Positions 1 to 10,659 of a stretch of 64,000 bases of DNA are shown piece by piece (within the stretch, counting starts at the first letter, position 1; each line of letters begins with the position of its first letter). The translations under genes and the position numbers were made by a program. The notes under the pieces are model-generated. The model did no database searches. It had not been told where the DNA came from and saw only the letters and a list, made by a program, of their open reading frames with translations. This stretch comes from Serripes groenlandicus (lineage: Eukaryota > Mollusca > Bivalvia > Cardiida > Cardiidae). The stretch covers positions 75,702,744 to 75,766,743 of the forward strand of contig JASEVX010000008.1 of assembly GCA_031761405.1 (NCBI GenBank). The letters run 5' to 3'.

Positions 1-74
1 TCGAAAGTTAAAGATCGTCACTCAAGGAACGTACCTGGCCAATGAAACAAGATGAGGCGTATTGTTTCTGAGGA

Positions 75-355
75 TTTATTGATTGGGGTTTTACCAATTT
101 TTTCAGTCATATCACGGAGGCCAGTTCACCTACTCATGTGTTTCCTGGTTTTCTCACACCAGTACTCCACACTACAATCATCCCAAGCAACTGGCTGCTT
201 TTCCACATAGACTTAGCCCATTGATGGAAGACGAATGACGCATGTCGCATTGACTTTTGTCAATTGTAGGAAAGAAAGTTGGCCGAGCCAGGATTCGAAC
301 TCACAACCCCTGGATTGACAGCTCGCGTCGTTACCGACTGAGCAACCGGGACTCG
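75..355 (-). mobile_element. tRNA-derived SINE with target-site duplication
   Basis: On the minus strand this element starts with a tRNA-like head carrying recognisable pol III A and B boxes (the B box reads gttcgaatcc), followed by a body shared with 24,845-25,121 and 55,308-55,613. The direct repeat gtttctgagga flanks it at 64-74 and 356-366. The paralogous site near 28,790 has a single copy of this sequence and no element, so the insertion came after the segmental duplication. It is a non-coding retroposon and needs a partner LINE to move. Confidence 0.93.
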
Positions 356-1057
356 GTTTCTGAGGAAAACATATTTGACCCTGTTTTCATACCGCAGCAA
401 TAACAGTTCTGAGCAGATCTGACATATTTAAAGGTAATTTTGATGAGCTCATCAAGAGGATACTTGATATCAGGTACGGTCGAACGTCATTTATGCTCAA
501 CATAACCCATCTCCACATTCAACAAATCTTCAGCAGACATCGAGGTTCGAATTTATAAAAATATCTATAGAGTAAAGTGTAATTATTGCTTACAATTTAA
601 CATATTGTGGCAAAGGAGACATAGCAATTTCAAATTTTGTCACATATTTTTAGAATGTTTTCTGTAGACGATTCGTCAAAATGTGTGTTAAGTTATGAAA
701 ATAATTAAAATAAGCAACACGATACATACTTTGAAACACTTTTGTACAACATACGATTGAAACAACCTTAACAATCTTGACTGTTTTTCAAATAAGCTAT
801 CACAAGACTGTGAATGTCATAACTTCTCAAGCAAATAAAACAACAGAAGAGAAAACATGATGGGAAAAGAAGGAACTATACATAATATGTCAACCGACCA
901 ATTTCCTTCAGTACCACTATTGTGAATTGTGTGTGAAAAATTGAAATTATAATTTAAAAAAATAGAAAATCAAAACAAGTACCAGACTTCATATTGTCAA
1001 CGTGAACTGTACGGGCTCAACAATTTCGCACAGTTCATTAATCACAAAGTAAATGTT

Positions 1058-1172
1058 GATTGATTGTTTGATGTTTTACGCCACATTCAACAGTTTTTTA
1101 GTTACATCACGGCGTTTCCTGGGTAAGTTACCAGTACTACTGGTCCATTTATCCTGACACCAGCCAGTCACA
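1058..1172 (-). mobile_element. SINE 3'-tail remnant
   Basis: The stretch 'ttgattgattg...gttttacgccacattcaacag...catcacggcg' is the reverse complement of the conserved 3' body and tail of the SINE at 55,308-55,613, but diverged and without a tRNA head. The same remnant occupies the paralogous place at 29,470-29,600, so it predates the duplication. Confidence 0.7.
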
Positions 1173-1197
1173 TAAAACACCGTAAAAGAAAGTGTAA

Positions 1198-1436
1198 CTA
1201 TAAATCGGTCGCCATTCTCCAGAATGTAACGTTTTTGTCCGATGTCGTTCTATATGAAACGTGGTTAAGCAGCTGACATTCCATCTGAATCGGTGACTTC
1301 ATATCCTTTCGGACATTGACGCTGTGACAGGCTTTTTCTTGAATGCATAGAGCAGCGCATAGAATTTTACTATTAACGAGGATGGACGCAATAATGGTGC
1401 CGGTTCCTTCGACGTTGTGGATTGCCCGCAGATAGT
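1198..1436 (-). CDS. Exon 3, PAN/Apple-like domain of F-type lectin-like gene, copy B
   Basis: This 239 nt minus-strand exon follows an acceptor (ttttag, then ACTATCTG) and ends at a TAG at 1,198. Joined in phase to a preceding G it begins D-Y-L-R-A-I and runs 79 residues. It has a C-x3-C, C-H-S-V-N-V and M-E-C-Q-L-L pattern typical of PAN/Apple-type cysteine-rich modules, though the outer cysteine pair is not obvious. It aligns residue for residue, without indels, with exon 3 of copy A (29,624-29,862). PAN-like modules usually mediate protein or sugar contacts outside the cell; that role is inferred. Because copy B lacks a visible exon 1, this exon may no longer be expressed. The exon structure is well supported, the domain name less so. 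Confidence 0.7.
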
Positions 1437-2109
1437 CTAAAATTAGATATGTAAAATACATATAAAAGGGAGATAACTATCGTGTCCGGATTATCTGTGA
1501 ATACAGAGTTTAGAAATTGTGCTACAGATATTTAGAGTTTGTAGACACTAAATATCCCAATTACCCAAGGTTACAGTTCTGTAATGTTTACTTAACGCAT
1601 AAACGATATTCCAAAGATGATCGCAATAAAAATGCCGTATATATATATATTCTTAGAATTAATTATTGCACAAGCTCAAAAGAAAACGTTTTGTCGCTTG
1701 CAAATCTTTTAGTGAATACAATAAAAGAGTGACGAATTGTCTGACATATGTACGGACTAAGAAGAGGGACAGACGGCGCAGAAACATTTCATATGTGTCA
1801 TAATGTCAAAGAAAGGGACATAAAATAGCCGAGACGAACTAAAAGGCAGAATGAAACGTTAAGTGCCATATAGCTGCCAGCTGGGACCTTATCATTTACA
1901 ATTTTGAAGACAGTTCTTCTGTTGGTTTATTCCGACATTTGTTTACAGCATGAGAACATATCGTCTTTTAATGAAACAACCGAGCGTTTTTAAAAAAAGA
2001 TAAGATCTTGTTTCGCAATCAATGTAATAACGAGCAAGAAACGTGCTTTGCACGTTCTGAGGTATTACCTTAATTAGGGGAAATTACCTATATTCAGTAT
2101 GGAAAGAAA

Positions 2110-3140
2110 TTGTGTGCAAAATTTAACTATAGCCCAGCTCGTGAAATTCCAAGTAAAATTACATAGAACAAAATACGGAACCATGACCGACAATAATCCA
2201 CATCCGGTGACGTCATATTCAGCTGCTACCCGAGATAACTAGAACAACTGTACCGTTTACAGTAAAGGCTAACAACCATAACATAACATAACATAGCTGA
2301 CATAACTTATTCGGCTTCGAGTTTCTTTTCTTCAGGTAAGAATTTGTATCGCTCTCTCTCGTTTCCCATTGACTAACATAAATTAACACAACAAATTTCA
2401 TTTTGGCGTTGATATAAAATCAAGCTGTAGTGTGAATCTGAGAATCAGCGATGGGTTGTATTCATTGATGTATGTTCTGTCGATGGAATATGTTGGTTTT
2501 ACTGTCTGATCTAAGATGCTCTTTATGTTTAATTTGTTTCACCCTCAATGCTACGCAGACTTCGCTAAAGTTGTATGTCACAAAATAATTGGCTGAACAT
2601 AGCGATTACACTAAACACCCTGTGACCCAAATCAGAGACATGTATTTATGTCTTTACCCAAATACGCCAACACAGAGTTGAATCACAGGGACGTGCTCCT
2701 GAATGTCTAAATTTATGCATAGGGTTATATTCTGCTCTAGATCACACAGGAGCATCTCCCTCTGGACTCGCTTTGGGGATTTCTTTTCTAAAAATGCAAA
2801 TGGTTAAAATGTCGGAATCGTTACCACCATACACCATTCAGAATTAAATGCGACCACAAAAACAGCACATTTATAAGAAGAAAAAGTAAATCTTTTGTTA
2901 GAAGTGTTCTAGGAAGTCCTCAAGTGCAGATTGTTTACATATCTTACGTTTCTGCTGCGTGACATTCACTCCATCATTTAGTGGGGAAACTAGTGTTTGT
3001 AAACCCATTCTTTAATTTATCATCTTATTTTATTTAAAGACATTTATCATCTTATTTTATTAAAAGTCACTCTTATTTGCAGTTATTGTCATGTATTAAA
3101 ACATCAGTCAATGATTATTGATATTAGCTTCAAGTTTTAT
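2110..3140. other. Intron 2 of copy B, no feature recognised
   Basis: This AT-rich sequence lies between exon 3 and the exon 2 region of copy B. Short open frames here have no domain pattern and no splice-supported structure. I see nothing assignable. Confidence 0.5.
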
Positions 3141-3144
3141 TTTA

Positions 3145-3600
3145 AAACAGAGAATAGATTAAGAACATTCAATATAATCATGGAATAATAGTTCGTATGG
3201 CGATTACTGGAGAGGAAAATCATATAGGAAGTTAGTGATATACCCTTTGGTCATTGGTACCTGTCAATACAATGATAAATGCATACATCTTTAGTGGTGT
3301 GATATTCTTTCCTGCATACACATCAAAAAAGTAAATTGATTGAGCGCAATCTGTACAATCATGGAATCTCAGCTGTTATGGCGAAAATGGGAGAGGAAGT
3401 TCATATATAATAGGCAGTTAGTGATATACCCTTTGGTCATTCGTGCCTATCAAAAAAATGAAAATTGCATGCATCTTTGACTGTGGGATAATATTACTTC
3501 CTGCATCAACATCAAACAAGGGAATAGATTGAGAGCAACCCATACAATGATGGAATTACAGCTGTTATGAGGATGACTGGAGAGGAAATTCAGCTGATTA
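3145..3600. repeat. Tandem repeat, unit about 185 bp, about 2.5 copies
   Basis: Units starting near 3,151, 3,332 and 3,520 share 'gatatac cctttggtcatt', 'acaatcatggaat' and 'ggagaggaa' landmarks in constant order. The array is in intron 2 of copy B and is absent from the much shorter intron 2 of copy A. Confidence 0.8.
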
Positions 3601-3829
3601 CATATGATACTAATGGATAATACAAGGTAATGTTTATAAACGAATAAGTATATAAAAATCAAATAAAGTCCTGTTCTTTGATTGCACAGTTTGTGTTTGT
3701 CATGATCACATTTTGCCTGATGTCCTTCGTTCATACGCCGTCAACAATTGCCTTGTGAACACTTTACAGGCAAAATGTTACAACATCCAATATGAATGAA
3801 AGTTTAGCAGTAGTTCATCTCCATCAAAT

Positions 3830-4770
3830 CCTGGCCAAGTTATAAACTGGGCCCTGTGAGGTGAAAATTTAGTCACAATGTCAATTTGATGAAAATATTG
3901 TAAACACTCTGGAGGCCTTATTTAACTTGAGCATGTGGAAATGTCTTCAGAATAACTGTTTTGATGATATCTAGGTTATGTTTAAATATATTAAGTGGTT
4001 CTGGTCATAAACTAGGTCAATTGGCCAACTTTTTTTAGAATGTTTGTCCTGATGATATCTAGGCCAAGGTTGATACTTGGTCATATGAGGTCAAAAACTG
4101 GGTCACAAGTTCAAATTGAAGGACAATCTTGTTAATACTGGAGGCTGCATATTCATCTTTAGCATGTTGAAACTTTGTAAGAATTATGGTGTTGCTGCTA
4201 TTTTGGAGAAAGGCTAAGTTCAAATATAGGTCATGTCAGGTCATAAACTAGGTCACTTCACCAATCTGAAGGAAAATCTTGTTTACAGTCTAGTAAACAC
4301 ACTTTCACTTCAGCAGTTTGAAACTTTGTCAGAATATTTGTCTTGACAATATCTAGGCCTAGTAAATATAATGGTCATGGGGGGTCAAAAACTAGGCCAT
4401 TATAGCAAATTGAAGGCACATTTTGTAAACAATCAGACATTTTGAATGCTGCATTTTGAACTTTAGCATATTAACTTTTTGTCAGAATTTGTGTTATGGT
4501 GAAATCTAGGCTAAATTCGATTAAAGATTATGTTGGATAAAAAAGAACAAGGTCACTAGGAAACATTTGAGTACAATCTTGTTAACACTTTTGACCTCAA
4601 TGCTTGCTTCAGTATTTTGAAACTTTGTCAGAATGTTTGTCCTGATAATATCTAGGCCAAGTTCAAATATGTGTCATGTCGGATCAAACATAAGGTCACT
4701 AGAACATATTTAAGGAAAATGTTGTTAACACTCGGAAAGCTTTTCGTTTAATGTTAGCATGTTGAAATTT
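3830..4770. repeat. Tandem 'GGTCAnnnACTAGGTCA' repeat, unit about 140 bp, about 6 copies
   Basis: Each unit repeats 'gaaactttgtcagaat', 'gatatctaggc', 'ggtcaaaaactaggtcac' and 'caatcttgttaacac'. It is the same family as 10,660-12,100 but on the opposite strand. It is an abundant bivalve-type dispersed repeat with no coding potential. It enlarges intron 2 of copy B. Confidence 0.8.
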
Positions 4771-5104
4771 TGGCAGAATGGATGTTTTGAACATTGCTTT
4801 AACCCATTCTGAAACTAATTGAAGGATAACTTGTTAACGCTATCATTATGTTTGACCTTACTGTATTATATATGTGTATGCTCATGTGATGAAGTGAAAT
4901 GTTTAAATGTTTGATGAATTGACTTTGCACCAAAAGATAAAGTAGGGATAGTGTACAATAACGGTCCCAGCTCCGACAGCTTGTAACATATTCCTTAATC
5001 ATGGTAGTCATATACCTACAGCTTAGACCTATTATAGGCGCTGTGCTCGTGACGAGGCTTTGCCTTTTTCATATTAGAAATAATTATAAACAAATCAATT
5101 TGAA

Positions 5105-5858
5105 TATATCTTACCTCTTCTGCATGTTTGTTTAAAATAAGCTAAAGATAGTTTCGCCCTCGGTATAATATATATAGCAATCTGTGTAATATATATTTAG
5201 TTAAACTAAAACAATTGGGACACTCTTACCTCTTCTTCATGCCATGTTTGTTTAGTATAGGCTGATATATATATATATAATTAAAGCAACACAATGATAG
5301 TTTGACTCGTCACAAATGTAGTTATCGAATAATTTCATTGGAAGTACTTTATCAAGGGCACGTCGAGTATTTGTGTACCTGTCATCATCAGTTCATGGAA
5401 TTACATATCTTGGACATATTTTAAAGTTGAATATGATGATTTCTAGTTTATTTGCCTAGGACGAAATGACTCGTAAATAACTTATAATCAATTCACCGAT
5501 AGTGATGCAAGCAAGGGGCTAACTGCAGATCACGGGGAATGAATTCCCGATTACAGAAGTTAAAAGGTGTTTATCCGAAATAGGTACCACCTATACTAAT
5601 ATTATATATATAAATCTAACCTAAAACAACTGGAGCACTCTTACCTTTTCTGTATGTCATGTGTGTTCAATATAAGCTGAAAGCTTGCCTCCCAATCGGT
5701 GTAATATATATAACTCAACTATATCAACTGGAACATTCGTACCCCTTCTGTATGACATGTGTGTTTAATTTAATGTGAAAGCTTGCCTCGCAATCGGTGT
5801 AATATATATATATATATATATATATATGGCTAAACTAAAACAACAGGAACACACTTAC
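5105..5858 (-). repeat. Minisatellite containing exon 2 splice-donor junction
   Basis: Diverged units of about 105 bp each carry the reverse complement of the exon 2 end plus donor (acatacagaagag/gtaagag), then a spacer 'ataagctgaaagcttgcctcgcaatcggtgtaatata' and a TA run. Clear units lie near 5,112, 5,225, 5,640 and 5,745; the last junction, at 5,859, is the real one. The stretch between 5,290 and 5,610 is diverged and I cannot assign it. The same minisatellite appears at 7,108-7,326 and 30,530-31,049. Confidence 0.75.
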
Positions 5859-6071
5859 CTCTTTTGTATGTCATGTTGGACATTATTTCCACCTCACACA
5901 GTGACAGGTATGTAACTCCTAACACAGATATCTTAACCCAGCGGCCCACAACTACAGGATTCTCGGGATAAAACTCATACGTCGATCCAATTGTACCCGG
6001 ATGATACCCATACTGTGCGTAAGTCACGTGGTCAGTAGAAACGTTGACTTCTACGTTAAACAGGCGATTAG
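5859..6071 (-). CDS. Exon 2, C-terminal half of F-type lectin (FTP) domain, copy B
   Basis: This 213 nt minus-strand exon has an acceptor (atttcag) before 6,071 and a canonical GTAAGT donor after 5,859, both in phase 1. It encodes the second half of a fucolectin-type beta-sandwich: R-L-F-N-V-E-V-N-V strand, H-V-T-Y-x-Q-Y-G, P-G-T-I-G-S, G-R-W-V-K-I and the family signature L-C-E-V-E-I-M. It is open throughout. It is one codon shorter than the copy A exon (31,050-31,265), in the V-T-Y-L-S-L loop. F-type lectins are secreted fucose-binding recognition proteins, in bivalves often linked with immunity or fertilisation; that function is inferred from family. No matching exon 1 is visible upstream, so the copy may be non-functional. 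Confidence 0.8.
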
Positions 6072-6159
6072 CTGAAATGACATGACCTATTATTTCATTC
6101 AAAGGCACGTACATTTCATTCATTATATATACTATAAGACAGAACTCACGAAATGCCAT

Positions 6160-7105
6160 TATTACATAACAATATCAACCTGATTCTGACCTTTCTGTTA
6201 TATATATGAGCGGTGCTCTGTGTAAACCAAAATTAACGTAATTATTACAAGTGTCGAAAAATACCATTATACTTTTCCATGTTAAAGAATACAAAATGAA
6301 TACCGCCTTACAGAATATTGTTAAAGCCATTATGATTAATTAGCGATCTAAGCCAGATCAGAATGTGTGATTCATGCGCTGATCTGAATCTTAATTTGTG
6401 GTAAATGCCTTACGGTTAGTTTTCCAATGGCGCCGCTCATTTACATTTTTTGCAAGTTAAGGTGGAATCAAACCTTTGAAATAACGTCGTTTTTGACGTC
6501 AAAACGTACGCTTTTGTGACGATAAAGATAGGGTTACTATTTTCTTGTTTGACATGATATTCCAAAAAAAAAATATTGCAGCGTATAACATTTCCTACAT
6601 CATGTTATAAAGTTCATTCAACTACATATTGTTTCAGTCGCTGAAAAAATAATCAAATAATTACTGCATTTCTTATTGACTCAAGTTCCGGCTGAGAGAT
6701 ATTTTTTTCAAAATATCCTTATAAATCAGAACATCTTTTGTTCTGTCATTTACTTGTTTATAATTAAAAAATATTGAGCTGATTTTAAATAAAAATCTCG
6801 CTGGAACGCAAACTATTATGCGGAACATATAATGAAACACAATTAGCAACACTTTATACCTTTCGCCCGAGATACTGAAAAAAAGATAGTTAATGTTCTC
6901 AGGAATCCAGGGTATACGTTATTTCTAGATTCCTGTTGTTCTGATAAAAATTATTTACCCAATTTGTCAAAATTCCTATCAAACTATGGGGTTGTTTCTC
7001 AGTAAATCTAAATGCCGTCAAACCGCTGTTGTGCGTCGGAATGTACGATATGGTCATACATGTTGTTTATTTTGTTTTAAATAAATACACTGTACATGTA
7101 CACTA
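6160..7105. repeat. Intron block, copy 1 of 2 in copy B
   Basis: This block recurs at about 7,626-8,560 (tandem neighbour) and 31,350-32,100 (copy A). Shared landmarks are 'gagcggtgctctgtgtaaacc', 'ccaatggcgccgctcatt', 'cgctggaacgcaaa' and 'taatgaaacacaattagcaac'. It was duplicated locally together with exon 2. Confidence 0.85.
6484..6510. promoter_or_regulatory. CRE-like palindrome (possible)
   Basis: The sequence 'ttttgacgtcaaaa' is a perfect palindrome containing the cAMP-response element core TGACGTCA. It sits in an intron block and is intact in copy A (about 31,586), but mutated to tgacatca in the second block (about 7,957). A regulatory role is speculative. Confidence 0.25.
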
Positions 7106-7107
7106 AA

Positions 7108-7326
7108 ACAACTGGAACACTCTTACCTCTTCTGTATGTCATTTGTGTGTAATATAAGCTGAACGCTTGCATCGCAAACGGTGTTATATATATATAGTTA
7201 AACTAAAACAATTGGAACACTCTTACCTATTCTGTTTGCCATGATTGTTTAATATAAGCTGAAAGCTTGCCTCGCAATCGGTGTAATATATATATAGCTT
7301 AACTAAAACAACTGGAACACCCTTAC
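7108..7326 (-). repeat. Splice-donor minisatellite, second segment
   Basis: Two more units of the array described at 5,105-5,858 (near 7,124 and 7,225) directly abut the pseudoexon 2 at 7,327. The units differ mainly in the exon-derived part. Confidence 0.75.
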
Positions 7327-7542
7327 CTCTTCTGTATGTCATGTTGGACATTATTTCGACCTCACACAGTCGATGGTAGTCTGTAACTCCTAACAAAGAT
7401 ATCTTTATCCAGCGGCCCACAACTACAGGATTCTCGGGATAAAACTCATACGTCGATCCAATTGTATCCGGATGATACGCATACTATCTGTAAGTCAAGT
7501 GAACAGTAGAAACGTTAACTTCTACGTTAGACAGGCGATCAT
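7327..7542 (-). pseudogene. Duplicated exon 2 with in-frame stop
   Basis: This is a second copy of exon 2 on the minus strand, 216 nt, keeping the acceptor (atttcag before 7,542) and a GTAAGG donor after 7,327. In the expected frame there is a TAG at 7,484-7,486, where the other copies have CAG (Gln) before the Tyr-Gly/Ala of the Y-x-Q-Y-G motif. The motif downstream of the stop (P-E-N-P-V-V-V-G-R-W and L-C-E-V-E-I) is still readable. It is a nonsense-mutated duplicate exon. If spliced in, it would truncate the protein. Confidence 0.85.
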
Positions 7543-7625
7543 CTGAAATTATATGACCTATCATTTCATTAAAAGGCGCGAACATTTCTTTCATTATAGA
7601 TGCTATAAAACAGAAAACACGAAAA

Positions 7626-8560
7626 GCTATTATTACATAACAATATTAAGCAGACCTTTCTGTTATATATATGAGCGGTATTCTGTGTAAACCAAAATTA
7701 ACGTAATTATTACAGGTGTCGAAAAATACCTTTATGCTCTTCCTTGTTAAAGAATCGAAAATGAATATCGCCTTACAGAAGATTGTTACACCTTCTATGA
7801 TTAATTGGCGAACAGTGCCAGATCAGAATTTGTGGCTTCATGCACTGATCTGAATCTTAACTTGTCGTAAATGCCTTACCGTTGGTTTTCCAATGGCGCC
7901 GCTCATTCACATTTTCGGAAGTTAAGGTGAAGTCATACCTTTGAAATAACGTCGTTTTTGACATCAAAACGTATGCTTTTAGGACAATTACAGTGTCTAT
8001 AAAGATAGGGTAAATTTTTTCTCGTTTGACATGATATTCAAATAAAATTAACATTGTAGCAAATAACATTTCCTACATCATGATATAAAGTTCATACAAC
8101 TACATATCGTTTCATACCAAAAAAGTCATTTATGATTTACTCAAGGTCTGGCCGAGAGATTTGTTGTGTCATTTACTTGATTTTAATCGAAATTTATCTA
8201 GCTGTTTTAAACAATAACTCGCTGGAACGCAAAATATTATGCCGAACATATAATGAAACACAATTAGCAACACGTTATACTTTTAACATGAGATATTAAA
8301 AAAAACACCTTAGTAATTGTTCTCAGAAATCTAGGGTATACGTTATTTCTAGATTCTTGTTGTTCTGAACAATTTTTCTTTACGCAATTCTTTACGTCTA
8401 TAATTTCTATATTATCCTCATGTAAATCATTGAATGGATACTGAGTATTAAAGAATTTGAAATTGAATTTTATTAAACAACCCCATTGTTTTTCTTTACG
8501 CAATTTTCCAAAATTCCTAAAAAAAACAACCCCAATGTAGTTCGTTTTTGTCGTTTTCGA
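7626..8560. repeat. Intron block, copy 2 (tandem duplicate of 6,160-7,105)
   Basis: The landmark order matches the 6,160 block, including 'gagcggtattctgtgtaaacc', 'ccaatggcgccgctcattc' and 'cgctggaacgcaaa'. It has small deletions and an extra 'tttctttacgcaatt' repeat near 8,370 and 8,490. Together with exon 2 it implies a tandem duplication of about 1.47 kb. Confidence 0.85.
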
Positions 8561-9638
8561 TCATCTGTCTTTTTCATTCATCCTTTTGTTTTTCGTAAAT
8601 ATCGCTAAAAGTGTCGTCTATGATTACACATACTTGATTCAAAGTTTTCTTTGAGGACAATTGTCATCCATAAATGCAGACGTGAAAAGAATTAAACTCT
8701 ATAAATGTCTGTTTCAAGGTAAATTTCGCGGTCTACTAGATTCGATCTTTTTCGTTTTAAAGTGTCACTTTCATGAATATCGCGGTAAACACGATTTCAG
8801 TGTATTGCCTTGCCGACATGTTTTTTTATCACGGATGCGATGGGAACTTACAAACAAACTCTGATCGAACTGTAAATTTGGACAACAATTCAACTCTTAT
8901 ATCAACTGATTGTTTCCTTTTTAAACTGGAATGACTTGTACAAAATGTGTCAAAACCCCAAATTGTTGACACTGTTCAAACGTGTTTACGTGTATGCAGG
9001 GACGTAGATAAGAACAGCTCGCAATAACTAAATGGTACTTTTCCAAGAATCTAATATATTTGCAGCTACTAGTGACTACATTGCTCTGAAGAACATAATC
9101 AATTGACTTGTTGGCTACAAATAATATCAAGCCTTTCCCATTTGCAGACATATTTTGATGTGATTAGAGCAGACGAATTTTTTAAAAAAATACAGAGAAT
9201 TTTCATCATGAGCAATTTCTTCTACACTACAATTTGTGTATAACTGTTATTCAAAAATGTACATGTACTTCAATTTATAGAGATTTTCCATTTTTTAAAT
9301 AGATTTTTACTAAGTATTGACATATATATATTACACATATAAATTACAAATATTTGTCATTAGAAGAAAAGTGCTTAATATCTTTGTGACATCTTAAATT
9401 TTATGGAAAGGGACCAAGGGTTAATGATGAAGTCAAACATAATTATTTTCATTCTATATCAATTCTTTATATGCATCAAACTATAATTTTGACAGTTAAA
9501 CACTTGTGTCTACTTAATAAAATATAACATATTATTAAATATTGTTTTGTGAACAAATATCAAAATAGCACATGTTTAATTCATTCAATTATACAACATA
9601 GCATGTGAGGAAACTTTTCTTCAATTATAATATTATAC
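8561..9638. other. No feature recognised
   Basis: This AT-rich sequence has only short open frames without domain patterns. It lies upstream of the exon 2 duplicates, where exon 1 of copy B would be expected. I find no F5/8-type N-terminal half here. Confidence 0.5.
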
Positions 9639-9639
9639 A

Positions 9640-10272
9640 AGAGCTGTCCACAAGACAGCATACTCGACTATTTGGCCATTTGATACTATAGTCAACAGTT
9701 GTTACTGAGATAGTGGCTTGATAGTATATAACTATAAATCAAGTTAGATAAGTCTTGTTTGAATAGTATATGCTGTTTGTGAGAAAAGGCATTGCATGCA
9801 AAATCTATCCCAAATTTCTAACTTCAACTTGGACTCTTAATGTAGTTGCACACAAAACTTTAACCAGAATTTCTAAGTAAAAAAAGGGCTATAACTTGCA
9901 GTAAATCCAGGATAGAGTTATCTTGATAATCTATATAGGTGTGATGGTTGGGAAGGGTTGTATAAAGTTGCAATGCAATGCATCTAGTAAATACAGAGAT
10001 ATTGACTCTTAATGTAGTTGCATGCAAAACTTTAACCAGAATTTCTGAGTCCAAAAAGGGGCATAATTGTGTCAAAATCTGATATATATATAGTTTTGGG
10101 ACTTGTCCTGCAAGGTCATTTGATGATGTCGAACAAGTATGTAAAGTTTCAAAGCAATAGCATATGAGGTTTTTGAGAAAAAGCCTTGCATGCAAAACTT
10201 TTACCAAAGTTGCAACACAGACGCACAAGTGACTGTAATAGCTCTCATATTCTTCGTATAGTCGAGCTGAAA
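9640..10272. repeat. Dispersed repeat with internal duplication
   Basis: The stretch opens with 'caagagctgtccacaagacagcatactcgactat' and closes with 'cgtatagtcgagct', a partly inverted pair. Internally 'cttaatgtagttgca.gcaaaactttaaccagaatttct' occurs at about 9,836 and 10,009, and 'gagaaaagccttgcatgcaaaact' occurs at about 9,781 and 10,175. A 122-codon minus-strand frame runs through it, but that frame is made of the internal repeat and I do not call it a gene. Confidence 0.65.
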
Positions 10273-10659
10273 ATGAGTACTGTCAGCAAGAATTTTTATT
10301 CTTAAATAAAATTACTTTCGAAATGCATAAAAACATCAATATTTCAGAACTTTATCTGATAAAGACGACTTTTGACAACACTGTCAAATTTATTGATGCA
10401 GTTTTCTAGATATTTCATAGTTTTCCTTGTTTTCTTCAAGCAGTCGGCTTTAAAATAAAATATACGTTCAGACATATTGTTATTAACAGTCAGTAACTCT
10501 TAATCATACCAAAGGTTACAAAATAACCCTTTCCAAAATACAACAATTCTGCCACATACAACTTTGAAATTGTCTATGCAAAAACATGGAAAAGCTCTTT
10601 AAATGATAGTATTACATTGTATTATTTAATTGTGTTGAAAACTCTGCAGCAAAATGAAC

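Larger units (their letters stand above)
1..2110. repeat. Segmental duplicate, copy B end (paralogous to about 28,714-30,520)
   Basis: The stretch from position 1 matches, in the same order and with scattered substitutions, the stretch from about 28,714. Shared segments include the 'aaggaacgtacctgg' start, the 'ataccgcaacaataacagttctg' region, exon 3 of the lectin-like gene and the region past it. The main structural difference is a SINE at 75-355 that only this copy has. Apart from the SINE, the SINE tail and exon 3, I recognise nothing in 356-1,057 or in 1,437-2,110. Confidence 0.85.

Noticed and set aside
5255..5280. TATATATA runs as promoters
   Set aside because: TA dinucleotide runs occur in almost every minisatellite unit and have no consistent relation to a gene start.
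9860..10228. 122-codon minus-strand frame
   Set aside because: It lies within a dispersed repeat with internal duplication, and its recurring segment (V-K-V-L-H-A) mirrors the DNA repeat.
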